Both the position numbers and the translations under genes were made by a program. The notes under the pieces are model-generated. The model did no database searches and had not been told where the DNA came from. It was given only the letters and a program-made list of their open reading frames with translations. Positions 1 through 7,668 of a stretch of 64,000 nucleotides of DNA are shown here, in pieces. The stretch comes from Bin80 sp026708685 (lineage in GTDB: Bacteria > Bacteroidota > Rhodothermia > Rhodothermales > Bin80): NCBI GenBank assembly GCA_965200955.1, contig OZ241742.1, forward strand, positions 1 to 64,000, read 5' to 3'. Each line of letters opens with the position of its first letter. The first letter of the stretch is position 1.

Positions 1-8
1 ACTATTTC

Positions 9-1553
9 ATGCCCCAACAACGCATTTCAATGAGAAAGATTTTAGAGGTATTACGCTACTACTATGGAGAGTCGTATAGCAAGCGTAAGATCGCCCAGTA
101 TGTAGGATTATCTCCGGCGACGGTACGCAACTACCTTCGTCGTGCGGACCAGGCAGGGCTTACCTGGCCGCTCCCCGAAGAGATGACCGAGTCGTCTCTG
201 GAAGCTTTGCTATTTCCAGGTGATAATTCATCAGGTACTCGTCCACAACCGGACTGGAAAGAGATCCATCAACAGTTATCTCGTAAAGGGATGACCTTAG
301 AGCGCGTCTGGGCGAAGTATCGTGCATCACATCCAGACGGATATAGTTACGGTCATTTTTGTGAGCTCTACCGTGCGTGGCTTGGTCCCCAAAAAGCAAC
401 GCTTCGGATCCATCATGTCGCGGGGGAGAAGCTGTTTGTCGATTTTGCGGGAACCACGGTGGATGTGATTGATCCCTCCACGGGTGAGGCGCATCATACG
501 CAGATCTTTGTGGCGACCCTTGGATGCTCCAAGTACACGTATGTGGAGGCGGTCATGGATCAAAGGTTACGCAGCTGGATCGGTGCTCACGTTCGAGCAT
601 TGGAGTTTTTTGGTGGAGTGCCGAACGTGATTGTTTGCGATAATCTCAAAGCTGCCGTTGTACGAGCCGACCGTTACAATCCAGATCTGAACCCTACGTA
701 TCGTGAGCTCGGAGAACATTATGGCTGTCATATTTTGGCAGCTCGCCCCTACCGTCCACAGGATAAAAGTGTGGTGGAGGGGGCGGTTAAATTTGTAACG
801 AACCGGATTCTGAGCGAACTTCGGACGCTTCAATTTTTCAGCCTTTCCGAGGTCAATCAGATGATTGCATCCATGATCAAAGACCTGAATGATCTGCCGT
901 TTCAGAAGCAAGTAGGGAGTCGTCGAAGTCAGTTTGAAGAACTGGATTTTCCAGCCCTGGATCCCCTTCCTCCGCATCGTTTTGACTATCGGGAATGGAA
1001 AAAATACAAAGTCAGTTTTGATTATCATATTCAAGTGGACTATAGTTACTACAGTGTTCCCAGCCGTTACATTGGGGACTATGTGCATGTATGTATTCGT
1101 GAAGATCTGATTGAATGTTTTGTGAAGGATCAACGCGTGGCATCCCATGCACGGTTGAGAGTGAAGGGACATTTCAGTACGGAGGCATCTCACATGCCCG
1201 AGAAGCATAGGCGTTATCTGGATTCCATGTACTGGTTATCGGAAGCACGTGAGATGGGTCCGAATGTGGTGGCCATGGTGGAGCTGGTCATGGAGCGTCG
1301 GCGTTTCATTGAACAGAACTACCGCTCCATCAGGGGCATCTTAAGCCTTCAGGACAAATACGGCCCCAAACGCTTGAATGCAGCTTGCAAGCGTGCCATC
1401 TTGATCGGCGAGCGTGCTCACAACTATCCCAGTATTGCATCCATTCTGAAACACATGAAGGAGCGTGAAGAGCCCCAGAGTGCACCACCTCCTGTCATTG
1501 ATCATAAAAATATTCGGGGCGGTACGTATTACAAAAACAATCCACCAGGATGA
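9..1553 (+). CDS. istA: IS21-family transposase IstA
   Basis: DDE-type transposase of IS21 elements, which cuts and joins the element ends together with the IstB ATPase. The 514-residue length is normal for IstA. A helix-turn-helix lies at about residues 20-47 (YSKRKIAQYVGLSPATVRNY). The integrase-like core shows D145 in VDFAG, D211 in VCDN and E257 in VVEGAVK, so the catalytic triad looks intact. The C-terminal part resembles the Mu-transposase-type beta domain. The ATG at 9 is the first available start in the window; a start upstream of the window cannot be excluded. The frame is unbroken, so the protein could be active. Confidence 0.93.
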   Translation: MPQQRISMRKILEVLRYYYGESYSKRKIAQYVGLSPATVRNYLRRADQAGLTWPLPEEMTESSLEALLFPGDNSSGTRPQPDWKEIHQQLSRKGMTLERVWAKYRASHPDGYSYGHFCELYRAWLGPQKATLRIHHVAGEKLFVDFAGTTVDVIDPSTGEAHHTQIFVATLGCSKYTYVEAVMDQRLRSWIGAHVRALEFFGGVPNVIVCDNLKAAVVRADRYNPDLNPTYRELGEHYGCHILAARPYRPQDKSVVEGAVKFVTNRILSELRTLQFFSLSEVNQMIASMIKDLNDLPFQKQVGSRRSQFEELDFPALDPLPPHRFDYREWKKYKVSFDYHIQVDYSYYSVPSRYIGDYVHVCIREDLIECFVKDQRVASHARLRVKGHFSTEASHMPEKHRRYLDSMYWLSEAREMGPNVVAMVELVMERRRFIEQNYRSIRGILSLQDKYGPKRLNAACKRAILIGERAHNYPSIASILKHMKEREEPQSAPPPVIDHKNIRGGTYYKNNPPG

Positions 1554-2169
1554 AAGGCGTTTCCATCCATCGATATGCATGCCATCATGGAGGGGCTGCA
1601 TGTACAGTCCGTCAACGGTCTTTCATTCTGTCATCTGGGCATCCATTGACCACATGATGGACTTGGAACGCCGTCTTTGCTCGGCACGTGATCCACCGAA
1701 TGGCATCCCGTTTGCATGGTGAATGCAGTGGGTTGATGAGGATCTACCTGTGCAATCACTCCCTTCTGGTCAACGAAGATCGCTGGATCTTTGTGTTGAC
1801 GCTCGTTCTACTTGATCCATGATCACTTCCATTGAAATACCATGATTTTTCGTTCGTTTCTTCACATCCTCTCCTCTTGGATGTGTCGGTTTTTCCATCG
1901 TACATGGGTTCATGACGATGCGTTTTGGCAAGCTGATCTGCTGTCATCCAAGCGATGGCCAGAGGATTCACCTCAACAACACATGAGGCGATCGTCGATT
2001 ACATCTGCTTGTGTTCAATCAACGATGGTTCGCTGGATCTCTGTCATGCAATGCAGACCTCTACGACCGTGGTCTATCAGCAACAGGTGCCCCATCAAGG
2101 ACATGCGAATCCATTCGGATTCTCGTGATCTGTTCTCTTTCCTATCCTCATTCTATCTACTCCAATATC
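1554..2169 (+). other. Unusual 616-bp gap between istA and istB
   Basis: No convincing gene was found on either strand. Short open frames exist (for example 1842-2189 on the plus strand), but their translations look like random sequence. Most IS21 elements have istA and istB abutting, so this spacer is either an insertion, a degenerate extra gene, or a long untranslated segment. Nothing in it resembles a known RNA that I can name. Confidence 0.5.
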
Positions 2170-2916
2170 ATGATTCATTCTACTCTTGACCAACTTGAAC
2201 AACTCCGCTTCCATGGAATGGCCAGTGCATTGCGTGATCAATTCGCACAGCCCGATGTGGATCGCTTATCCTTCACCGATCGCCTCGGATTGCTACTGGA
2301 TCGCGAAGCCAGTGAACGCGAAAATAAAGCACTCACATCAAGGTTACGCCGTGCAAAACTCAATCAGATGGCTTGCATGGAAGACATTGACTATCAAACC
2401 TCCCGCGGACTCAATCAACGCCAGATGCTGCATCTATCCAGCTGCCAATGGATTCACCAACATCTCAATATCATTATCACGGGTCCGACGGGAACAGGGA
2501 AAAGTTATCTTGCCTGTGCACTCGGACACAAGGCGTGCTTAGAGGGCTTTACGGTTCGTTACCATCGATTGCCACGCCTGCTTGAAGAATTATCTCTGGT
2601 GCGAGCCGATGGACGATACCTGAAGTTTCTACGCACACTCAGTCGACTGGATGTTCTGATCCTTGATGACTGGGGACTGCATCAAGTCAGCCAGTCCCAG
2701 CAGGAAGATCTCTTCCAACTACTGGACGATCGAATTGATCAAAAATCAACGATTGCCACGAGTCAACTCCCGGTTCACCACTGGCATGAAATGATGGCCA
2801 ATCCAACGATTGCCGATGCGATTCTGGATCGATTGGTGCAACCTGCCTATCGCATTGAACTGACGGGAGACTCCATGCGGAAACGCCCGATGGATTCAAC
2901 GGACATCGTTCAGTGA
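2170..2916 (+). CDS. istB: IS21-family helper ATPase IstB
   Basis: AAA+ ATPase of the DnaC/IstB family that helps IstA choose and remodel target DNA. The 248-residue product from the ATG at 2170 (MIHSTLDQLEQLRFHGM) matches the family's usual length and N-terminus. An upstream in-frame start at 2011 would add 53 residues with no family resemblance, so I reject it. Walker A is GPTGTGKS, Walker B is VLILDDWG, and the C-terminal sensor region ends in the usual basic tail (DSMRKR). The gene is intact and sits just upstream of the terminal repeats of the element. Confidence 0.92.
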   Translation: MIHSTLDQLEQLRFHGMASALRDQFAQPDVDRLSFTDRLGLLLDREASERENKALTSRLRRAKLNQMACMEDIDYQTSRGLNQRQMLHLSSCQWIHQHLNIIITGPTGTGKSYLACALGHKACLEGFTVRYHRLPRLLEELSLVRADGRYLKFLRTLSRLDVLILDDWGLHQVSQSQQEDLFQLLDDRIDQKSTIATSQLPVHHWHEMMANPTIADAILDRLVQPAYRIELTGDSMRKRPMDSTDIVQ

Positions 2917-2988
2917 AACAACCATGATGGATCGTCTTTTAACACCAAACAAACACTAGAAAATCAACTCCACGATAGATGCTACAGG

Positions 2989-3055
2989 GTGGGCAACATC
3001 AATCTGAATAGGTGGGCAACATCAATCTGAATAAGTGGGCAATTTCATCTGAATA
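2989..3055 (+). repeat. Three tandem IS21 terminal repeats
   Basis: Three direct copies begin at 2989, 3012 and 3035. Each starts GTGGGCAA and ends ATCTGAATA. The first two are identical over 22 bp and the third diverges in the middle. Such repeats are the IstA binding sites at IS21 ends. Confidence 0.85.
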
Positions 3056-3220
3056 TATAGACGGGCACAAGTTAGCAACTATGATGCTCACACCCAGATC
3101 CCACAGACGAAGCCACTCCTCATTCAGAGATCACAGGCAATGACGATGCAGAAATAGGTTGATAGCATTTCGGACCTCTCGGGGTATCTTCAAATGTCAT
3201 AAATTACTACATGGTGGAAG

Positions 3221-3247
3221 TTCAGGTAATTGATTCAATTACCTGAA
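3221..3247. terminator. Perfect 13-bp palindrome, possible terminator
   Basis: TTCAGGTAATTGA (3221-3233) is followed by one base and then its exact reverse complement (3235-3247). The hairpin overlaps the stop codon of the minus-strand membrane frame that ends at 3235. There is no clear T tract, so it may be a weak or bidirectional terminator or a protein-binding site. Confidence 0.45.
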
Positions 3248-3441
3248 TGTGATGTTAAATGTTTTCTACGAATACCTAAACCATATCCTCCTAAGCCTCC
3301 TGCTGTAAATAAACCGACCCATTCAAGAATTTGGGCAAACATTTCTGGATGCCTCGGGTACACTGTAATGGTAAAAAATACTAAAAGTGTTGCACCAACA
3401 GCGACGTAAATAAGGCGTTCACGTCTGGCTCCTTTCCTATC
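3235..3441 (-). pseudogene. Small two-helix membrane protein, no normal start
   Basis: Reading the minus strand gives 68 codons with two hydrophobic segments: LIYVAVGATLLVFFTITVY, then a glycine-rich WVGLFTAGGLGGYGLGI, followed by a basic end. The frame opens directly after an in-frame TAG (3442-3444) and has no ATG, GTG or TTG before the first membrane helix. A good ribosome site (GGAAAGGAG) and a GTG exist, but in another frame that stops after 13 codons. This suggests a 1-base indel or a fragment whose start is lost. It lies just downstream of two overlapping small genes on the same strand. I do not recognise the family. Confidence 0.4.
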
Positions 3442-3448
3442 CTAGCGG

Positions 3449-3637
3449 TCAATTTTCCTGTGACTTACCCAATTGCTGTAAACCAATGGTAATATGGTCA
3501 GATGTAATCTTGTCCGAGAGTGACAACCATGCGGGGCCAGACATTCTCTGAAACCGAACACCAAGTTGGCGAACGGCTTCATTCTGTGTGTCAATTTTAT
3601 CATCTTGACGCTCAGAACCTTGAATAATATCACTCAT
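3449..3637 (-). CDS. Small hypothetical protein (62 aa)
   Basis: A 62-residue polar protein (starts MSDIIQGSERQDDKIDTQNE). Its start overlaps the stop of the upstream 73-residue gene by four bases (3634-3637), typical of translational coupling. The DDKIDTQN stretch resembles the coiled linker of the small membrane proteins elsewhere in the window (KIDTQN in the copy at 55823), so it may be a soluble or split relative. It is followed by a membrane-helix frame at 3235-3441. No function is recognised. Confidence 0.5.
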   Translation of the reverse strand: MSDIIQGSERQDDKIDTQNEAVRQLGVRFQRMSGPAWLSLSDKITSDHITIGLQQLGKSQEN

Positions 3638-3855
3638 TGATTCTTAAAGTAAGAAGCAAGATCATTGAAAATCTTTTCTACCGCCGGATCAAGTATGCGG
3701 TCAAAAGCCTTCTCAATAGAATATCCAAAGTAGGCAGACAAGGCAACATACCCCATCAATGTATCAGCATCCAATTTCTCCACATTGATTGGTTTGGAGC
3801 CCGTGGGATCTGGAGGAGTAGACTCTTTACCCAATTCATTCATAGAATCGTCCAT
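3634..3855 (-). CDS. Small hypothetical protein (73 aa)
   Basis: A 73-residue acidic protein (starts MDDSMNELGKES) with a proline-rich N-terminal third and a helical C-terminal part (LMGYVALSAYFGYSIEKAFD). It is the first gene of a three-frame minus-strand cluster and overlaps the next gene by four bases. The ISAzo13 element begins 46 bp upstream and may have separated it from its original promoter. The family is not recognised. Confidence 0.5.
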   Translation of the reverse strand: MDDSMNELGKESTPPDPTGSKPINVEKLDADTLMGYVALSAYFGYSIEKAFDRILDPAVEKIFNDLASYFKNQ

Positions 3856-3900
3856 GACAGTAATATAAGATTTGTGCTAATAAGATGTGAATATTACAGC

Positions 3901-3930
3901 TAAGGGCTCGTCCATAAATAACTTATACAA
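3901..3930 (+). repeat. Left inverted repeat of ISAzo13-type element
   Basis: Thirty bases beginning TAAGGGCTCGTCC, matching the reverse complement of 5842-5871 with one mismatch (T versus A at the 15th base). Confidence 0.88.
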
Positions 3931-4119
3931 AACATTATAATTTAATTCATTTTATCTTTTCTGTTATTTTATTTTTTCTCATCAATGATTTTAATAAATA
4001 TCCTTTTAATTAAATTATAAGCGGTTTTTTTTTTACTCATAACGAGTCAGTTAGCCAACAGAAACTTTTCTTTTATTATGATAGTATTACGATATTTTAA
4101 TATAAACACTATTTTTATC

Positions 4120-4956
4120 ATGAGACCCACTCGTTTTACATCCAGAATGGTCGCGACCGCTTTGCAGCAATTGGTCGTTGCTACCATTGATCAATTATGC
4201 GAGGCCGTTGGAGGCTGTTCCGTTAGCACAATGCGCAGGAAACTCAAGGGGATGAAGTATCTCACCAGCTACTCCCACGCCGGAATGTATTACACGCTCT
4301 GCGACACTCCTGAATTTGATGAGTATGGCCTTTGGGAGCATAATGGAGCCCAATTCTCCCGTTATGGTACCCTGCGTGAGACCGTTTATCAACTCGTATC
4401 CAATTCTTCCATGGGATATCAGCCTGTAGAACTTGACGAGTTTTTGCACATCAGGACGGTGGATGTACTTTCCAGTCTAGCACGTACTGGAGCACTGACA
4501 CGTGTCCGTTTTGCAGGACGTAGTATTTACTGTGGGAGTTGTCCGAACAGCCAGAAACGGCAACTCAAAGCTCGTCGCCTTGATCAGGAATCTATCGTCG
4601 TGCCGCATCCTCCCCGTACACTGCCCAATATGTCTGTAGTGACCGCCTTGTTTCTCAGTATTCTCAATGAAAAACAGATTCGATTATTGGCGGGTTTTCT
4701 CTCCTTGATGTGGGGCTATGGGGGAGATACAAAGGTGGCTCTGTTTCTTGGGATCAGTCGTATGACGGTCCGCTCTGGTCGCAAGGATCTCATGGAAGGC
4801 AATGTGGAGCCGCATCGCGTTCGTAAACTCGGGGGAGGACGCCCCCCTGTGGAAAAAAAAAGCCCTGGTCGTAGAACAATTCCTAGAGATCATTCAGCCG
4901 GAAACAGCTGGAAGCCCAATGGGAGGGTTGAGGTGGACACGTCGCTCCTTGGCTAA
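4120..4956 (+). CDS. ISAzo13-type element, upstream frame (winged-helix part)
   Basis: The product is about 278 residues from the ATG at 4120 (MRPTRFTSRM); an ATG at 4078 would add 14 residues of low complexity. Residues about 5-150 form a winged-helix-like region (ATIDQLCEAVGGCSVSTMRRKLK, then SYSHAGMYYTL). Residues about 175-245 match the N-terminal helix-turn-helix of ISAzo13 transposases (LNEKQIRLLAGFLS, FLGISRMTVRSGRKDL, GGGRPPVEKK). After the nine-A run at 4853-4861 the frame gives a low-quality tail, while the adjacent frame continues the transposase. So this is the front part of one protein made by frameshifting, or an inactivated copy. Confidence 0.75.
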   Translation: MRPTRFTSRMVATALQQLVVATIDQLCEAVGGCSVSTMRRKLKGMKYLTSYSHAGMYYTLCDTPEFDEYGLWEHNGAQFSRYGTLRETVYQLVSNSSMGYQPVELDEFLHIRTVDVLSSLARTGALTRVRFAGRSIYCGSCPNSQKRQLKARRLDQESIVVPHPPRTLPNMSVVTALFLSILNEKQIRLLAGFLSLMWGYGGDTKVALFLGISRMTVRSGRKDLMEGNVEPHRVRKLGGGRPPVEKKSPGRRTIPRDHSAGNSWKPNGRVEVDTSLLG

Positions 4957-5818
4957 GATTGCTGAACACTTGCATACATGTGGCTATAAGGTTTCGAAAA
5001 CAACCGTAGGAAAATGGCTTAAATCGCGTAACTATTCGCTACGAAAGAACTGTAAGTCTATCAGTCGAGTGTCTCCACCTGGACGGAAAGAACAGATGGA
5101 CTCTATCAAGAATCTGATGGAGTACTGCCGGATCCATCACATTCCCATGATTTCTGTAGATACCAAAAAGAAAGAATTAATCGGACGGTTTAGCAACAAG
5201 GGGCGAATCCTGTGCAAACGTCCAATAGAGGTCAACGATCACGACTTCCCATCTCATGCCATAGGCAAGGCCGTACCCTATGGCATTTATGATGTACATG
5301 CTCATCGTGGAAGCGTCTATGTCGGAGATTCCAGTGATACACCACAATTTGCCGTGGAGTGCATCACACAATGGTTCAGGACCGTAGGGAAAACGGCTTA
5401 TCCGAATGCAAAACGGCTTGTGATTCTGGCCGACTGCGGGGGATCCAACAGCAATCGAGCACGGGCATGGAAGTATTTTTTACAAAAAACACTCTGTGAA
5501 CCTTATCAACTGCAGGTAACCGTGGCCCATTACCCCAGCGGTTCAAGTAAGTGGAATCCCATAGAACATCGCATGTTTAGTGCGATCAGCCTGAACTGGG
5601 AAGGACGCCCCTTAGACAGCTGGGAAACGATCATCAATTATATTAAAACCACGACCGACAAGTCGGGGCTAACCATTGATGCCGTGCGCGTAACAAAACA
5701 AGATCAAACCGGGATCAAAATCTCCAAGCAACAGATGGGTGAAATCCATCTGAAGCTAGGTAAATTGTATCCGCAGTGGAACTATGATATTTATCCCAGC
5801 AGTGCAAAAATGGGATAA
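4802..5818 (+). CDS. ISAzo13-family transposase, catalytic frame
   Basis: Catalytic part of a DDE transposase of the ISAzo13 family. The family-like sequence starts near KKKALVVEQFLEII (about residue 18), so the annotated start at 4802 is only the open end of the frame. Likely catalytic residues are D in ISVDTKKKELIG, D in VILADCGGSNSNR and E in WNPIEHRMF. The frame is +1 relative to the upstream frame, and the two meet at an A9 run. The C-terminal part ends 23 bp before the right inverted repeat. No internal stop is seen. Confidence 0.85.
   Translation: MWSRIAFVNSGEDAPLWKKKALVVEQFLEIIQPETAGSPMGGLRWTRRSLAKIAEHLHTCGYKVSKTTVGKWLKSRNYSLRKNCKSISRVSPPGRKEQMDSIKNLMEYCRIHHIPMISVDTKKKELIGRFSNKGRILCKRPIEVNDHDFPSHAIGKAVPYGIYDVHAHRGSVYVGDSSDTPQFAVECITQWFRTVGKTAYPNAKRLVILADCGGSNSNRARAWKYFLQKTLCEPYQLQVTVAHYPSGSSKWNPIEHRMFSAISLNWEGRPLDSWETIINYIKTTTDKSGLTIDAVRVTKQDQTGIKISKQQMGEIHLKLGKLYPQWNYDIYPSSAKMG
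4853..4861 (+). other. A9 slippery run joining the two ISAzo13 frames
   Basis: Nine consecutive A residues sit exactly where the upstream frame (GAA AAA AAA AGC) should pass to the catalytic frame (AAA AAA AAA GCC). Loss of one A by transcriptional slippage, or a +1 ribosomal shift, would fuse the two into one protein of about 570 residues. It could equally be a simple inactivating indel. Confidence 0.55.
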
Positions 5819-5841
5819 ATGAAGATTTTATTGGGCTTAAG

Positions 5842-5871
5842 TTGTATAAGTTATTTTTGGACGAGCCCTTA
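5842..5871 (+). repeat. Right inverted repeat of ISAzo13-type element
   Basis: Thirty bases ending GGACGAGCCCTTA. They pair with 3901-3930 with one mismatch and mark the right end of the element. Confidence 0.88.
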
Positions 5872-6036
5872 GTCACTATGAGAAGGCTTTAGAGTTAGGG
5901 TATCCCGGGCGCGCGAGAGGCGGTGGCGCGGTGTAAGCGAAAGCGGGCGTGGAAAAAAGAAACGAAGAGTGAATCTGCGAAAAATGAAGAAAAACCTTGG
6001 TGGATGAGTTAGCCTCTTCATTGCTCGTGCGATGCT

Positions 6037-7287
6037 TTATCGTTCTTGACTGAACCCACCCTTATCCTTGTACTTGTTCTTCACGTCTGACGTATCATCC
6101 TTCATTGGTGGAGGGAGTAATTCGTGAGTGGGTTTGGGAGGTGAGAGCTTGGGGGGTTGATGGATGTCTTGGCTTTTGCCTTTCGCATATTCATCCACCA
6201 GCCATGTGTGGAAGGATGGAATGGGAATACCATAGTCCCCATCTTTGCGCTCATCAATAATTCCCCGCTCAAGGGCTTTCTTGAAAAGTTTTTCGGCCAC
6301 TTCTGGGGTGTACTCATTCTCAAGTACAGACATGATGTCCTCAAGATACATGGTTTCTCCTAGTGGAACATCAGCAAATATTTTTGCCAGAATCTGCCGT
6401 TTCTTTTTGTCAATGCCGTCTGCGCGTGTTTGGTAATACATCTTCCGATACTTTGCTCCCTCTTCAAGTACAAACTTCAGCCCTTCATCTGTCATGAAGC
6501 GATTGTTTGATTCAAGATATTTCAGGGCAGGCTTAATATAGGATATGATGTGTTGGGGCCACCCATGCGCTTCTTCCGCGATGGACTGAATCCAGACCTG
6601 CGGATCTCCCTTTGCTCTCCCACCTTTGGTGAGCCAGTCTCGGATCACGGCGCACTCTGATTTCTTATCCAGCCTCCCAAGTTGCACAGTACAATCACCA
6701 TCAAACCGCGAAATTCCTAATGAGCCATAGGCAGCCTTGGTCGTCCCTAGTCCCGCAGTAAGTAGCATAACGGGTTTCCCTAAATCACCATTGTGGATCT
6801 CTTTGAGAACATTAATCACGGTACTCTTCATATCATCGGGTATACCTCCTTTATATCCCAAGGTTTGAGCCTCATCCAAGATCAAAAGAAGGGGTTTCTT
6901 CTGTCCTCGCAAAATGTCAGAGATGGTATATGCGGCAGTCTTGATATTAATGTTGAGACTACCATGTCCGACATGATCAACACCAGCTTCAGCGCCAAAA
7001 CTAGTGATTTGCCGACCACTCTTGTCTAGACGGCGGAGTAACTCATCAGGGCTCCACAGGGTATTGGTGTTGATGAGTATGGGCTTCCATCCGTTTTCCT
7101 TCGCGTTCTTTGATAGCATATCAAGTAAGGCCGTCTTTCCAGCTCCAGGAGCTCCCTGAATTAAAAAGGTGGTACCCCTTTTTTTATCTTGATAGCGTTT
7201 AAGTTTGCTGTTGAAGGTATTAATGATCTCTGTCCGCCCATGAAAGTATTCGGCAGGTCCACGATCTTCAATCATATCTGAGCTCAT
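6037..7287 (-). CDS. AAA-type ATPase, module copy A
   Basis: A 416-residue P-loop ATPase of the AAA/ORC-like (AAA_16/STAND-like) type. Walker A is GAPGAGKT (residues 45-52) and Walker B is LLLILDEA (133-140). An arginine-containing sensor region and a winged-helix-like segment follow (about 300-350). The C-terminus is a proline-rich linker (PPKLSPPKP region) ending in GGFSQER. Its paralogue at 7669-8940 has the same length, the same Walker A position and the same final motif (GGFSMER). A 54-residue membrane protein gene lies 86 bp upstream on the same strand and probably belongs to the same unit. Conserved neighbours suggest an ATPase anchored or sensed through the membrane protein. Function unknown; defence or stress sensing is a guess. 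Confidence 0.8.
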   Translation of the reverse strand: MSSDMIEDRGPAEYFHGRTEIINTFNSKLKRYQDKKRGTTFLIQGAPGAGKTALLDMLSKNAKENGWKPILINTNTLWSPDELLRRLDKSGRQITSFGAEAGVDHVGHGSLNINIKTAAYTISDILRGQKKPLLLILDEAQTLGYKGGIPDDMKSTVINVLKEIHNGDLGKPVMLLTAGLGTTKAAYGSLGISRFDGDCTVQLGRLDKKSECAVIRDWLTKGGRAKGDPQVWIQSIAEEAHGWPQHIISYIKPALKYLESNNRFMTDEGLKFVLEEGAKYRKMYYQTRADGIDKKKRQILAKIFADVPLGETMYLEDIMSVLENEYTPEVAEKLFKKALERGIIDERKDGDYGIPIPSFHTWLVDEYAKGKSQDIHQPPKLSPPKPTHELLPPPMKDDTSDVKNKYKDKGGFSQER

Positions 7288-7373
7288 TAGAATGAATCTG
7301 TAGTTAAGGTTGCTCTAGTCAACTCCGTGGGACTGTATTGGTTCCGATCAACATTTAAGAGGTGCCGAGACAC

Positions 7374-7538
7374 TCAACCACCTGTGGCCAAGAGCCATCC
7401 TACCACCGCAATGCCTATTGTCAGCGCTGCTGAGGCGATGACGATGAGGAAGGTGTACTTTAAGTTAAGGGACTCGAGTTTGGAGTCTTGCGACTTAGTA
7501 TACGACCGAATCTCGGCGGTAACGTTAGAGGATGCCAT
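7374..7538 (-). CDS. Small single-span membrane protein, module copy A
   Basis: A 54-residue protein from the ATG at 7538 (MASSNVTAEIRSYTKSQDSK). A short polar or coiled N-terminus is followed by a KYTFLIVIASAALTIGIAVV transmembrane helix and the ending GWLLATGG. It precedes the ATPase at 6037-7287. A near-identical DNA copy at 9027-9190 precedes the second ATPase but has lost one base. Related proteins occur at 55823, 49081 and 18446. The consistent pairing with an ATPase suggests a membrane partner. The family is not recognised by name. Confidence 0.7.
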   Translation of the reverse strand: MASSNVTAEIRSYTKSQDSKLESLNLKYTFLIVIASAALTIGIAVVGWLLATGG

Positions 7539-7557
7539 GTTGGCAATTCTGATTGAG

Positions 7558-7668
7558 TTACGCACCCCAATTAAAAAAGTCAGACAGAACATTAAATACG
7601 CCCGCGGCGGCCAGGATGCCCACGATCCAGATCGGCAAATTATACTTTGCGCTTCTGACTGCTGGAGG
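7558..7668 (-). pseudogene. In-frame membrane-helix tail after the ATPase B stop
   Basis: Immediately after the TAA that ends the ATPase at 7669, the same frame continues for 36 codons (PPAVRSAKYNLPIWIVGILA then AAGVFNVLSDFFNWGA) before a second TAA. It has no ATG. The SAKYN-plus-helix pattern resembles the small membrane proteins of this module (NSKYN at 55823). It is therefore either the fused remnant of another family member or, less likely, a read-through tail that would anchor the ATPase. The last residues FNWGA recur upstream of the second copy (about 9211). Confidence 0.4.

Larger units (their letters stand above)
1..3055 (+). mobile_element. IS21-family element, left end outside window
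   Basis: The istA and istB genes lie on the same strand and are followed by three tandem copies of a 21-22 bp terminal repeat (2989-3055), the multiple-terminal-repeat arrangement of IS21-family ends. The left end is not visible because istA begins 9 bases into the window. The right boundary is placed at the last repeat and could be a few bases off. Unusually, istA and istB are separated by about 616 bp, whereas family members normally have overlapping or nearly overlapping genes. Confidence 0.85.
3901..5871 (+). mobile_element. ISAzo13-type insertion sequence, complete
   Basis: A 1971-bp unit bounded by 30-bp inverted repeats at 3901-3930 and 5842-5871 that differ at a single position. The outer bases read TAAGGGCTCG on the left and CGAGCCCTTA on the right, so the outermost TA could be a target duplication. 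Two overlapping plus-strand frames together encode a winged-helix N-terminal region and an ISAzo13-family transposase, which must be joined by a frame change near 4853-4861. Confidence 0.85.

Noticed and set aside
2011..2169. Longer IstB starting at 2011
   Set aside because: The extra 53 residues have no resemblance to IstB, while MIHSTLDQLEQLR at 2170 is a normal family N-terminus.
1842..2189. 115-codon plus-strand frame in the istA-istB spacer
   Set aside because: Composition is unlike a real protein, it has no family pattern and it overlaps the IstB start; treated as chance.
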